The notes under the pieces are model-generated. The model was not told the origin of the DNA and searched no databases. It saw only the letters and a list, made by a program, of their open reading frames with translations. A stretch of 64,000 nt of DNA from Hyperoodon ampullatus (lineage: Eukaryota; Chordata; Mammalia; Artiodactyla; Ziphiidae), in contig OX457057.1 of the NCBI GenBank assembly GCA_949752795.1, positions 164,069,781 through 164,133,780 of the forward strand, written 5' to 3'. Numbering within the stretch: the stretch's first letter is position 1; every line of letters begins with the position of its first letter. Both the position numbers and the translations under genes were made by a program. This document shows positions 13,166 through 27,950 of the stretch, in pieces.

Positions 13166-16100
13166 TCCATTGTGCCGATACTATAGGAATAAGGCAGTGT
13201 GTGTGTAGAATTGCAGAATGAGGCAGGAATTCAGGGGAGGAATTAAGCATATGTAATGGGATTGCTGTAGGAGCTGAGAAATGCTTTTGTCGTGGTATGT
13301 ATATGTAGCCTCCGAAATCTTTGCAAAGCTAACCGTCAGCTCTGTAGGATTGTCACCTCTCCCAATACAGACACTGTGCCATTGGAGGTTCTACTGTGAA
13401 AGAAAACCCTGGCAGGGCTTCTGAATACTTGACTAGACCCTGCCACAGCAGACCTCATGGCAATCATAATGAAAAAGTTGGACCTCTGTTTGTGGGACAA
13501 AAATATGGTCAAGGCCCGCACCTATGTGAAGGGCCTTCTACCTGTACCCTTGCAGATATCTCCTGGATTATGCAGCCTTTAAAGGTTCATCTCAGTTTTT
13601 AGCTGGGGAGGAAAAAGGACCTTTAAAAAAAAAAAAAAAGACTTGGTTCAGAGAGTGATATTGATGAATATGTGCCCAAATCAGGGAAATCTTGATATCT
13701 TGACCCTCCGTTTTATTCCCAACTTTTTTCATCTGAGTTCATTGGAATTTCCACAGGTCATTGGAATCCCCACAGGGGCCTTGCACAGTGTCTGCCCTCA
13801 GTTGGTTTTCATTTGCTCAGCGCCAGCTGCTGCCCACAGAGCTGTTAGGTCTCTGAGACCTCCTTTCCTCCCCTTGGGCTGGGCTACCTGACGTTTGGGG
13901 AGATGGGAGGAAGAGGGTTTAACAACTCCATTATGTTCAGAGAGAAAGAGGGTTAAAGTCTAATGGTCATTAGCATATACCGTGCCAGCTGCCTCTTCTG
14001 TTACTTGTTCAGTAATTCCCTTAATGCTTGGTCCTAATGGAGCAGATTATTGTTATTATTTTACTTCATTGAGATCACCTACTGCATAAAAACAAAGAGG
14101 AAAGGGGGAAAATAACGTGGCCAAGAATAGGCATGGAGCATTATCCAGCTGGAGATATTTATTTGTTGGCTTCATGCTTGGCTTGTGAAGTTCTGAAGGG
14201 CTGGTGCACATGATCCGTGGAGGGAGCCTGTCTCACGCAGCTCTGCCCATGGGCTGCTGAGACAGCGACCTGGTGTGCTTTTGCTTCCGTGTGGACCCGT
14301 TTATCTCCCAGCCTGCCTGTCATGCACAGTGTACACATTTGTGCACGTGCCTGCACACACATACCCACACGATGGGTCACACGTGGGGCCAGCCTCTTAA
14401 CATAGCACTGATTGCGGTCCCATCCATAATGTCTGACCAAGCAGCAGCATCTCTCAGAAATTTTCTAAGTCTACATCTAGAGGGAGTGGAGGACCTCAGC
14501 TTTGCCTCTGTTGCCTGATTCCTCGCGGCTCTCTCACTCTGCAGCAATCTAGGCCAGTCTTTGGAATTAGGGGATCCATTAGGGTAGCCTTGGGCCCGGA
14601 AAAGCCAGCCGTGGCAAGCTGCTTCTGTCACCCTGCTTCGTCCAGCTCCACTCGACCTCAGCCTTCTCATTAAGGCAAACGGCAGGTTCCCCGAGCTACT
14701 AATGATCAGAGAGCTCTGAGCTCCTTATGCACAAATGTACTCCCTTGCTTTTACTTTGGGACAGCAAAGTCAAGCCTCAGAGGTAAGAAAAATCCCAAGA
14801 ACTAAAAAAGCAGCTCTATAAAAAGAACCTGAAAGAGGACAACTTGAAATAGCCCAGGCTGGCTCTAGCGTGCTAGGCTCTAGCCACTTTCCCTGCAGAG
14901 CTTCAGGCTCTCATTAGCTGAAACTCCTGAAGCCTCACAGAGAAGTTGAAGACAAACTTCCCAGATTAAAGAAGAAAGACAGTGATCAAACCTAACAGCA
15001 TCAAAACTTTTAGACCTGGGGAAAAAAAAATTAAAAGCTATAAAGTTGAGTTTCCTCTTGAGAAGAACTTCATGCTTATAGCCTCCTTGGGTTGGGAGGG
15101 CCCTCTGATTTCAACCTGCCTAACCTAGGGAGCTCTTGATCTTAGAGTTTTTCTCTTGCTTATATATGGAATGTTGCCTGGTCCCTACCTTTACCCCCCA
15201 AATGGCGTTTTAATGAGAGATCTTGGGGGCACATCCTATGTCTTCCCTACACTTTGGATATTTGGACTTAGAAGGGTGGGGATGGGGTTCTGAAGCATCT
15301 CATGGCAGCAGGCTCCAGTGAAAGGCTAACGAGGCAGGGCAGGTCTGTCCCCTGCCAGTGGGATGTGCAATTCACGTCAGAAGCCCCAGAGGAATGTTGA
15401 AGCGTCTTAATTAACGTGGTGGCCTGTGGCAACTGGAAAGCGTTTCCACACGCTTAAAGACTTCAGCAAACCCCCAAGGGGAGGTAATGTTCCTAATAAT
15501 TTATAAATTGCACCCACTACTTAATAGGCTTAACCTGTAGCTTTTGTCTTCCATTTGGGTAGGAGATGGGCAGAGGATAATGGATTTCTATTCACCAGCC
15601 ACCACAGAAAAGAGAATCTGCCAGAAGAGCCAACCAAGGGGCTTTCTCTTGTAGTTTAGGGACTCCTGGCAGTAAAAGGGTCCTCAAGGTCAAGAATGTG
15701 TCAATACAATTTCAATGACATCTTCTGATTTCCGAGGCCTATTGTGCCTTTGGGGAAGCGGGTGGGTCTGCTTATCAGGGTGCATTGGCTAGCTGGAGTT
15801 GATAGCCTGCCTCTGAAGGATCAGTTCCTTGATCTGTAGTTTCTGGCATTACTGGGCAAGAAGAGCTCACAAGTATTTTTTCCATAATTAGTTTACCAGT
15901 TGAGAGCTGTTTCCAGTTTGACAGGTATCAGTGTTATAATCAGGAAGTTTCCAATTTGGAAGAGTCAGTGCATTTCTTTTAATCACTTCATTTGATAGAC
16001 GAAGGCCTGGGGTGGGTTCATAGAGGCTGTGCAACTTGCACAAAGTTGTTCTGGTTAGCTCTGCTCTTTTATTGGTGACCTACATGCTATTAGAAACCTA

Positions 16101-16889
16101 CTATAGTTTTCCCCTGGGCTCAGAGAAACGTAGGATTGGATGGGACCTTGAAAATCATCTATTCACCTCATCCATTCCCTACCCCTGGGATATTTGGATC
16201 TAGATTAGAAAGTGAGCAGCATTGCCATATGGGCTTACACAGTTTTTCTCCTCTTGGTGTGTCTTCTTTGAAAGCTGGAGAGAGATAGAAATGATCACTG
16301 TCATATGTGAGAGAGGGCATTTGCCCTAGACCTTTGGGCTTTGTTGTTGGGGAAAAATAGGTGACAGGCCACCAAACTCGTCTATTTTATTCTTAGTTTT
16401 TAACCACCATTTAATTCCTTTAGGAATATAATTTGAATTCGGTGTGTCCAGTTGCCTTGAGGGATAATTAATTGTGTCTCAGATTCACTCTTCTGGTTAC
16501 TCCTAGGGCAAAGCTAAGCTTTGAAATGTGAGCTGATTGATTGTCTGCAGCCACTTGACAGATGGTAGCTGGAAACATAATCTCAGCTTTTCCACTTCTC
16601 TGCCAAGGGTTCACGAAACCCAGGTGACTCCCTAAAATTTGGTGAAATTTGATAAATCTGGATTCTTTTTGTTGGGATTTACTGATCATATGACACTGAT
16701 TTGGGATAATGGAAGGATTTTACCGGCCCCTGACGTTATAGGTTATACCTAGAGTATAACCTCCAGTCCAAATATCTTTACCTATCACAGTCTTCTGTTA
16801 TAAGAAAAGAAATTATGGCAGGCTATTTCCAGTCCTTGTGACCTGTTTTTATCTTCCTTTTGTGCCTATGTTTACCTTTAAAAACCAAA

Positions 16890-17045
16890 CTATAGAGATT
16901 ATTTTCTCTAACTCAAAGGTAAACCCCATGAGATCAGGACCTATTCCTTTATTATTCACTGCAGTATCTGCATAACAGTGCCATAAGAAAAATGCCTCGC
17001 TAAAGTGAGTAAATATCTGTTGAATGACTGAGTAATGAATTGAAT
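16890..17045 (+). repeat. L2 LINE 3'-end relic
   Basis: The typical L2 terminus is visible: 'ccccatgagatcaggacctattcctttattattcactgcagtatctg', then 'gagtaaatatctgttgaatgactgagtaatgaattg'. Confidence 0.6.
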
Positions 17046-17129
17046 GGATGAGTCACATAAGCAACTGACATATAAGCTTTGCTTGCAGGCACATAGATGA
17101 CGTCCATATTGAAAGATACTCAAAGTTGA

Positions 17130-17212
17130 CCTCCCCTTCCTCCCTCCCTCCCTCTTTTCCTCCCCCCCCGCCCTCCCTCCTTTCCTCCCTCCCTTCTTTC
17201 TACCCTTCCTTC
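17130..17212. repeat. Homopyrimidine/homopurine tract
   Basis: About 83 bases are almost purely C and T on the + strand, with CCCT/CCTC units and only one G (17170) and one A (17202) seen inside. Such tracts can adopt triplex (H-DNA) structures. Confidence 0.85.
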
Positions 17213-17214
17213 CA

Positions 17215-17475
17215 CGGTTATTGAACACCTACTTCATGGAAGGCACTAGGACTGACCCTGGAACTTAGCATCCTCTGCTCTCATGAAGTCTATAATCTAG
17301 TAGATGAGATCAACAAGCAAATCAGAGATAAAAGTACTTGTGGTTAGTTATGTGGAAGGTTCTATGGGTGGTTCAGTGATATACGGAAGAATTGGCTGAG
17401 GTTATGTCACTGAACTGACTTTAAAGGACAAGTAAGGGTTAGCTAAGGGAGTGAGGAATGACCCAGACCCAGGAT
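17215..17475 (+). repeat. Ancient interspersed repeat, family not assigned
   Basis: It starts 'ttattgaacacctacttcatggaaggcactaggactg' and continues 'ctctgctctcatgaagtctataatctagtagatgagatcaac'. This is the recurrent mammalian pattern of a 'disease-like' ancient repeat with a tail describing stored ends. I do not recall the family name with certainty. Confidence 0.4.
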
Positions 17476-18265
17476 GAATACACAGGTCAGATAATGAGAC
17501 AGTCTTGTGGTTGGCCTGCATGACTGGGATGGGCATAAAAGGGAAATCTGCCTAGAACTTTCTATCCCTGAGCAATCACCATCAGTGCTATATAAAACAT
17601 GGTTACATAAATATTATAAAATCTGCAAATTATCTGAGAAACTTCATACTACTCTCTCAGGTAAGTGCCCAAAATGTCAGTTTCATGAGAAAATAAAAGC
17701 TGATTTCATTTGTTTGATCTCTATTAAAGCCAGCAGAAATGATTTATTGATTTTTTTTAAGGAAAAATATATTTTTAAATACCATTTTTTGCAAGCATCT
17801 TATTAATAGATGTGGAGATTTCATATACCCCAAACATACTTGTAGATACAAAACTTTTAACAGTTTTGAGGAAAATCAATAGAATAATCAGAAAACTCAT
17901 GAAACGATGAATAAAGAGCACAAAATTACATATCTTGCTGTCAGTGTTATTTAATGTTCAAAGTTTGCATTTTGTTGCTTCTCACTTGGGTCCAGATGTA
18001 CCTTAATGGTTTTTCTGTTTGTTTGTTTCGTTTTGCCATAAAAATTCAAGTTAACACATAAATGAAGCACATACTCTGAACACAGCTAGGGTAATGCAGA
18101 AGCTCAAAGCAAGGTGTAGGTATAGGAAGAACTCCTGTGCACTTCTGTAAAGCCTGGGAGGTCACATTGCCCACTGCGTTTGTCAGTATGCTCATGTTCA
18201 CATGCCAGGTGGGAGTCTATTTGAATGGGGTTGAATGCTTAGAGGAAGTTTGTTCCTCCCAACAC

Positions 18266-18545
18266 ACTTTTTTTCTTTTTTTTTAAATTAAATATAGTTG
18301 GTTTACAATGTTGTGTTAGTTTCAGGTGTAGTAAAGTGATTCAGTTGCGTATATAGTATTTCAGATTCTCTCCCATTATAGGTTATTACAGGATATTGAA
18401 TATAGTTCCCTGTGCTATAGAGTAGGACCTTGTTGTCTATCTGTTTCATATATAGTGGTTTGTACCTGCTAACCCCAAACTCTTAATTTATCACTCCCCC
18501 TTTCCCCTTTGGTAGCTGTAAGTTTACCAACAAATTCTCTTTTGT
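18266..18545 (-). mobile_element. L1 3' end, cetartiodactyl type
   Basis: After a T-rich start the + strand reads 'atatagttggtttacaatgttgtgttagtttcaggtg', then 'ccattataggttattacaggatattgaatatagttccctgtgctatag', then 'ttgtctatctg'. This is the reverse complement of a fairly young L1 3' UTR. The copy is strongly 5'-truncated. Confidence 0.85.
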
Positions 18546-19408
18546 CAGACAAGAACTCGCCTTGCTCTTGTTGACTTGATTATTAGGAAGCTCCAAGCCC
18601 TTCTTGGCCTAGGCTTTCTTTCCATTCATCTGCCACCTCTTGGTTTCATTAGGTTATTTGAAAGAAAAATCCTAGAGCCTCCGTGAGTTTCACTGAAACT
18701 GCTTAAAATCTCCGATGGAAGTAGAAGGGTTAAAAATAATGGTAACATCAAAAAACCGTGGTTTATCACAGGAATGCAAAAGCAATCGAATTTGAGCTCT
18801 GGATTTGAGTCCTCACCATAGACGGAACATTATCAAAGTGGCTACACCCATGCCTTTTCCCAGTACAGTGGAGGCCCTGTCCATAAAGTTCTCCTACCTA
18901 CTCCCTCCTCACTGGATAGAGCAGATAAGCAGTCCAGAGGTATTTGTGTGTAGTGATTTTACAAATTATTATTACAACATATTATTATTAAATAATATTA
19001 CAAATTAGTGTCATACAACTTATGTATATTATTATTTCGATAATAGTCCACAACTAGTAAGTCATAACAAAGTGTTGTGACATCTGCCATCATTTTGGGT
19101 TATAGATGCAGAGAGACTGTTCCACAATTTGAGTGCCTGAGAATGTTTTTTCATATGCCTGTGCTGTTTCACCTAATGGCTGGAGCTCATTATTGGTAAC
19201 TGATTATTAAAAAACTGAGGTCCTCTGGAGTCAGTGACTCTAAGCAGAGGGAATGTTTTGCTAAAGCAATACTAGAGCTGCTAAATGAACTGGCTTAGCC
19301 AAACAAAAACTTGTATTCTAGCTCCCTATGAGTTGTTATTTTTTTAAACAATTAGCATAAAATATTGCTAATTGAGTGTCTAGGCCCCTACATGGTAAAG
19401 GGGACTTT

Positions 19409-19615
19409 ATTTATTTATTTTTTGTGGTACGTGGGCCTCTCACTGTTGTGGCCTCTCCCGTTGTGGAGCACAGGCTCCGGACGCGCGGGCTCAGCAGCCA
19501 TGGCTCACGGGCCTAGCCGCTTCGCGGCATGTGGGATCTTCCCAGACCAGGGCACGAACCCGTGTCCCCTGCATTGGCAGGTGGACTCTCAACCACTGCG
19601 CCACCAGGGAAGCCC
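19409..19615 (-). mobile_element. CHR-type SINE with perfect 15-bp target duplication
   Basis: Minus-strand copy whose A-tail has become a TTTA repeat on the + strand. The duplication ggtaaaggggacttt is identical at 19394-19408 and 19616-19630. Confidence 0.95.
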
Positions 19616-20156
19616 GGTAAAGGGGACTTTCGATGAACCTAACAAAACAGTACCATGAAAAGAGCAGTGGAAGAGGATCTGAGTGTAGAACCAGTTCTAC
19701 ACTGTCTAGTTTTGCAGTTTCTCTGGGCCTTCATTTCTTCAGAAGAGGAGGGGCTGAGTCTAAAGATTTTCACTGGATCTCACAGTTGAGAGGGAACACA
19801 GATTTCTCTGTCGAAATTCAGCTAGACTGAGAGTCTAATGGTATGCTCCAGGCATGTAGTGGTGTGTGAGGCACAGTCTTATTTTAGCACAGAGACCTTG
19901 AAATGCACCTGCTGTCTTTGCCCTGCCTACTAACCTTGAGTCGGACGCTTGAGTGGGTGCTTGGTGCAAGGTCCTTTGTTTACGATAGTGTCTCTTTGTC
20001 AGCTAGATGTGCACTTTGAGTAATTTCTCTTTTTCCTTCGAAAGGTGAGGATGGATTCAGGTGGAATTACCCATATTCTCCTACTCTATCCTTTTAAAAT
20101 TCATGAGATAGGTGCCAGGGTGTATATGTCTCCAGTGAGCGAAGCTCACTCGGGGT

Positions 20157-20375
20157 GACTGCAGCCTAGTGGTTAAGAAGGTAGGCTCTGGAGTGGGAGT
20201 CCTTTTGGCCCCATTCCAATCCTAGGATTCATTTGCTGTGTGACCTTGGACAAGTTATTCAGCCTCTGTGCCCTAGCCTTTTCAAATGTAAAATGGGGAA
20301 ATGGTTGACCCTACCTCTCAGAGTTAAAAGTATAGAGCATTTGGGGCAAATGTCTAATACAAAGTAAAAGCCCCA
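20157..20375 (+). repeat. MIR SINE relic
   Basis: A clear forward MIR: 'gcagcctagtggttaagaaggtaggctctggagt', then 'gctgtgtgaccttggacaagttattcagcctctgtgcc', then 'aaatgtaaaatggggaaatgg'. Confidence 0.9.
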
Positions 20376-21642
20376 TTAACAGACCACTGTTGTTGCTTTA
20401 TTCCTGTGTAATATGGGGCATGAACCTATGGCCTGGATCTTATCACAGCCCCGTTGTGAGCAAATGAAAGGAGAATCAGAGAGGAAGAGTGGAAGGGGCG
20501 CCTGAAGACCTCTGTGCGAGCAGGAAGGATGGTGCTTAAAGCATTCCCAGGAGACTGATGTTTATGCTCCCCTTACAGCTCTTTAGGGAATGAAATTACC
20601 TCGAGCTTTCACTTGTCTAGTTCAATGGCTGACAACTTCCCTCACTGGGGAAGTTATTCTTTCTGTGTGGCTTAATTACCTATTGTTGCAGTTTCAATTT
20701 GGGATGAAGGAAAGTTAGTGGGTCTGACTCTGAGATAAAGGGTCTGCTGAAAAATCACTGGGTTGGACTCAAACACTCATTCTCAGCACATGGGTGCAGG
20801 GCTCAGATCTGCCCTGTTGAGGTGCGCCAGGGGCTCTCTGTGCACGTCTGCAGGGCTGCCAGGAGGGAGAGACCATGGGCGGCAGGGGTGGCACTTATCA
20901 GGGACCTAGAATGCTTGGCTCTGGACTCCCACCCCCACTGTAACCTGAGCAGCTTCATATTCATGCTTCCTCTGTACTTGTTTGAGAGATTTCACCAGGA
21001 GAAAAGGTTATGCAGATAAAAGAAAAATTTGAAAACCTGGAGGCCAGTGTATGTCTCCAAAAAGCCACCCGACATGACAGGTCACTTGACAGCTGACTCT
21101 GTTGCTTCTTGTCTCAGCTCCTCTGAGCTGCCTGTTGGAAAGCAGCAACGTTGTGTGTGTGAGTGCGTGCGCACGTGCTCACGGTGATGGTGGGAGAGGG
21201 AGGATAAATGGGAGAATTTACAGGGAGCGGAACTTTACAAATCTAAGATATAATTATGAGACTGGAAAAAGCCCCCTCTAATATATTCAAGGGAATCATC
21301 TTGACCCAGCCTTGTGTGGGCAAGCCCCTGGGAATGAATAGAGGGTTTTCACCTCTAGCCTATATGATGGGGTGACAGTGATTGAAGCCCAAGATTGAGA
21401 GCAGAACCATTTGGCACACGCCCACCTAATGAAATAGGTTCCGAGGGATATTGACCAATATAAAGGGAGTGAATACAGATTGTGCACGGGAAGATTTATG
21501 CCCACTGAGTGCTGTGCAGCAATGGGCTTGTAAGCCCTTCCCTCCGAACACTGCCCTGGGCACGCGTTAAGGGGAGGCGTTCAGCCTCGCTCAGCACTGC
21601 ATCCTCGTCTCTGACGGACAACTTAGTTGTGTTCAGGCTTTT

Positions 21643-21838
21643 TTTTTTTTTTTTTTTTTTTTGTGGTATGCGGGCCTCTCCGGTTACGGAGCACAGGCTC
21701 CGGACGCGCAGGCTCAGCGGCCATGGCTCACGGGCCCAGCCGCTCCGCGGCATGTGGGATCTTCCCGGACCGGGGCACGAACCCGTGTCCCGTGCATCGG
21801 CAGGCGGACTCTCAACCACTGCGCCACCAGGGAAGCCC
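21643..21838 (-). mobile_element. CHR-type SINE with internal 16-bp deletion
   Basis: Minus-strand copy with a long T run and a perfect 14-bp duplication, gtgttcaggctttt (21629-21642 and 21839-21852). Next to the tail it reads GGGCCTCTCCGGTTACGG. Sister copies read GGGCCTCTC, ACTGTTGCGG, then CCTCTCCCGTTGCGG. One CCTCTC-flanked unit is therefore missing. Confidence 0.95.
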
Positions 21839-22204
21839 GTGTTCAGGCTTTTAAGTAATGGCCTCAGAGGATGGCCTTGGAGCACCAGAAGGTTCAGAAG
21901 GAAACTCCTCTGCCAGTCTGAGTCCAGGACAACATGGGTCTCAGTCCCTTCTCTTGAGCTTAGCAAGAATGGGAACATCACTCAGGACTGTGTGAGTGGG
22001 AGAAGGCTGTCTCCTAAAGCAGCAGTGATCCCAAAAGTCATGTTCAAATGATGAGATTTCTCTGCACACTTGGTTGTAAGTTCCTGATAGATGTAAACTT
22101 CTCTTCGGATGGGTCTCTGGTTTTCTTCTGCTTAGGCAATTACTCTGATGGAGACATTTAAGGTTAGGCTGACAGCCTTGAGTCCCTGTGATACAATCTA
22201 TTAG

Positions 22205-22370
22205 ATGTGTTACATAGTTACCTAACTTAGTACTTACACCACCCTGTGAGGGTAAGTGGTATCTTTTCCATTATACAGAGGAATCTGTGGTATCTTCTCC
22301 CTTATACAAAATCTGAGGTTTCGAATTTATAGGACTTGCTGATGGGTGGTGGAGGCAGAGTTAGAATCTA
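22205..22370 (-). repeat. MIR-like relic
   Basis: Reverse-oriented MIR features are weak but ordered: 'ttccattatacagaggaatctg', 'aaatctgaggtttcg' and 'gaggcagagttagaatc'. A short internal duplication ('ggtatcttntcc') is present. Confidence 0.45.
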
Positions 22371-22505
22371 TATATGATTGATTTTAAGATATGAAAGAGG
22401 AAGAAACCAGATGCCATCCCACTGCTAAAAATTGGCCTGAACCCAGCTTTACATATAGCAGATCTGCCTCAAAAAACCCTCTCTCTTATTTCTGCAGCTG
22501 AAATT

Positions 22506-22551
22506 ACACACACACACACACACACACGCACAAGCACACACACACACACAT
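22506..22551. repeat. (CA)n microsatellite
   Basis: Two CA blocks are separated by 'cgcacaag'. It lies about 300 bp upstream of the first visible ASTN1 exon. Confidence 0.95.
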
Positions 22552-22849
22552 ATGTACAATCACAAAGACTTCTTTCTTCTTCAAATTGTTTGCTAAGCCA
22601 GAAGCAACCGTGGATCACTTGAAATGATGCACTGATCATCCCAGTTCCATTTTTCTTTCACCCTGATCACCGATCACAGCAGACTGTCCCTTTGCTGCTG
22701 AGTGATGCTTGCTATAAGCGCTTACTGCACCTAAGTGAATGAATGAATTCATGGGTGCGTGATGGATGGTAACAGAGGGCGGGGTGAGGCCCCTTGGTGG
22801 GATGAGCTCACCCATCATCCTGCATCCACCTGCTGTCCTCTTTTCCTAG

Positions 22850-26140
<3,291 letters not shown>

Positions 26141-26157
26141 TAGAGTGGAAAATTTCA

Positions 26158-26240
26158 GAGAATCATCTCTCCCAGATAATGGCACTCTCAAACAAGTTTC
26201 CAAGTTGTTTGAAAGGCTATTTCTTGGTCAGAAGACTCTC
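26158..26240 (+). ncRNA. MIR488: microRNA precursor mir-488
   Basis: The 83-nt hairpin matches the mir-488 precursor, a conserved mammalian miRNA known to reside in an ASTN1 intron and expressed in brain. The 5p mature arm (starting CCCAGATAATGG) is at 26171-26191 and the 3p arm (starting TTGAAAGGCTAT) at 26209-26229, with the loop between. Both arms equal the human mature sequences as I remember them. The base of the stem pairs 26158-26168 with 26230-26240 except at 26162/26236 (A-C) and 26165/26233 (A-A). At 26233 the human precursor has U, which would pair. The hairpin is sense to the host gene and only 187 nt after a splice donor, so it is probably processed from the ASTN1 transcript by Drosha/DGCR8. 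Confidence 0.96.
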
Positions 26241-26684
26241 AATTCCTTCTTGAAGCCTCGGGAGTCATATTTTGCTGTTTAGACACAGGAAATAAAGTTG
26301 ATAAAGTGTGTTATACGTGAAAAAATGGACAGTATATTTCCCCTTGCTTACCCAGCCATCCTGGGATTGAGTGAGGCAGCGCTCGGGGGGGTGGGGTAGT
26401 TGAGGAACGATCTGTGGCCTGAAAAACACGTGTAGTGGTTTTTGACCTTTAATCCCCTGCCCAGCAGAATCACAGGACCCCCAGGGCCCAAGTCCCCTCC
26501 CTTCTCCTGGCAGGGCCCAGGTTGGTTTGTTCATTCTTCACAGCGTTGATAGAGTTGTTCTTTCATGCAGCCACGGTCTGTGACTCTCCACCCTGATGTT
26601 CAGTGGCTTCAGGCATGGCTATTGCAGCTGTGGCTACCAGTGCCTTTGACTTTGTGGTCTCACCATCATTACTGAGGGAGGTCT

Positions 26685-26850
26685 GTGTTCAGGCACCAAA
26701 AAAGCTTCAGCATTTACTTGCTGTGTGATACTGGATAAAGACAACAACTTCTCTGAGCCTCAGTTTCCTCACATATTAAATGGGTTAACAATACCTCACG
26801 CATAGGGCTTAATTGTATTAAAATGTGCCTTTTTGGTGACTGGCAAGGCA
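26685..26850 (+). repeat. MIR SINE relic
   Basis: Forward MIR core: 'tacttgctgtgtgatactggataaag', then 'tctctgagcctcagtttcctcacatattaaatggg', then a diverged continuation. Confidence 0.85.
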
Positions 26851-27483
26851 CTATGAGATCTCTACTGTGTTGCTGTTAGAACTCTCCACAGTGCAGCCTT
26901 GGGTTTCTACAGCACTTCATCTTAAAGAATTTTAGACAGGGGCCCCTCGAGACACAATGGAGGGTATTTGAGTGATGTCATCTTGTGTGATAGTCAATAA
27001 CATTTTCCCCAACCAATAATCAACCAGTGCCCCCCCCACCCCGCCCCAAAAGACACCTACCTTTCGGCTCTCTCCCACCTCCATCTGAGTTCTTGACATA
27101 CTGAGGAATTCTTCCCAGAGATTGAAGGAAGCCCTGTTAATTCCTCAGTTCCAGTTCTGCAGGCTCTGCTGCTATCAGTACAAAAGTTCTTCCCACCACT
27201 TTTCTCAAGAGATCAGTGGGGCTCTGGGTCGCCTAATGTCTGGTGCCCCAGTATCCCTGAAGTGAGAATGCTGACTCTTAATCCTCATTACATATTTATA
27301 TACATCAGAGGGTCATCCTAGGCCCATCCACCCTAGGCCACAGCAAAGCAGGGTGGGTTCTGCTTTAATAAAATCCCGTGTAAGAAAATCTATAGTAATG
27401 AATTAGAATGAGTTTCTTTGCAACATATAATTGTTACTTTTAAATACCAAGCTCTCCTAGTGCATCAACTGTTTATTGCTTTT

Positions 27484-27816
27484 TTTTTTTTTATAGTGTG
27501 CTCGGGGCACACTATCACCTATTCTGCTTTTTATTAATTTTATTTATTCATTTTTGCTGTGTTGGATCTTCGTTTCTGTGCTAGGGCTTTCTCTAGTTGT
27601 GGCAAGTGGGGGTCACTCTTCATCGTGGTGCATGGGACTCTCACTATCGTGGCCTCTCTTGTTGTGGAGCACAGGCTCCAGACACGCAGGCTCAGTAGTT
27701 GTGGCTCACGGGCCTAGTTGCTCCGTGGCCTGTGGGATCCTCCCAGACCAGGGCTCGAACCCGTGTCTCCTGCATTAGCAGGCAGATCCTCAACCACTGT
27801 GCCACCAGGGAAGCCC
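27484..27816 (-). mobile_element. Full-length CHR-1-type SINE with extra 3' sequence
   Basis: This older, longer CHR form keeps the 3' part ('aagatccaacacagcaaaaatgaataaataaa' on the minus strand) that the short young copies lack. A perfect 15-bp duplication, ctgtttattgctttt, flanks it (27469-27483 and 27817-27831). Between the SINE's own A/T-rich tail (about 27531) and the terminal T run (27484-27492) lie about 38 bases of non-SINE sequence with a perfect 9-bp stem, 5-nt loop hairpin (27493-27515). Confidence 0.9.
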
Positions 27817-27831
27817 CTGTTTATTGCTTTT

Positions 27832-27950
27832 AACTAGACTGTAAGCTTCTTACAGATGGGCATGTCTAATTTATTTTTCCAAAGTGCCTAGTGAGGGATT
27901 TTGCCTATAATAGATGCTTGCCAGTGTTTGTTGAATTGAACTGGATACAT
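27832..27950 (+). repeat. L2 LINE 3'-tail relic
   Basis: Typical terminus: 'ctagactgtaagcttcttacagatgggcatgtctaattt', then 'cctagtgagg', then 'tagatgcttgccagtgtttgttgaattgaa'. Confidence 0.7.

Larger units (their letters stand above)
1..22849 (+). other. ASTN1: ASTN1 intron upstream of the first visible exon (3' part only)
   Basis: No coding exon was recognised here. The stretch ends in a normal 3' splice site: a pyrimidine-rich tract followed by TAG at 22847-22849. The splice phase into the next exon is 0. The intron begins left of the window, so it is longer than 22.8 kb. It contains five CHR SINEs, an L1 3' end, MIR and L2 relics and simple repeats, listed separately. Between these it is ordinary non-coding sequence with stop codons in all frames. 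Stretches with no assignable content include 760-2270, 3690-5270, 5420-7070, 8400-10355, 10600-12980, 13170-16890, 17480-18260, 18550-19390, 19635-20155, 20380-21625 and 21855-22200. Confidence 0.85.

Noticed and set aside
13624..13639. A run that could be a processed pseudogene tail
   Set aside because: No upstream coding similarity and no target-site duplication found.
21496..22051. 161- and 180-codon frames on both strands
   Set aside because: Both run through the CHR SINE at 21643-21838. The same peptide block recurs at every SINE copy in the window.
27484..27515. Hairpin plus T run resembling a bacterial terminator
   Set aside because: The sequence is vertebrate nuclear DNA; the T run is the A-tail of a retroposon.
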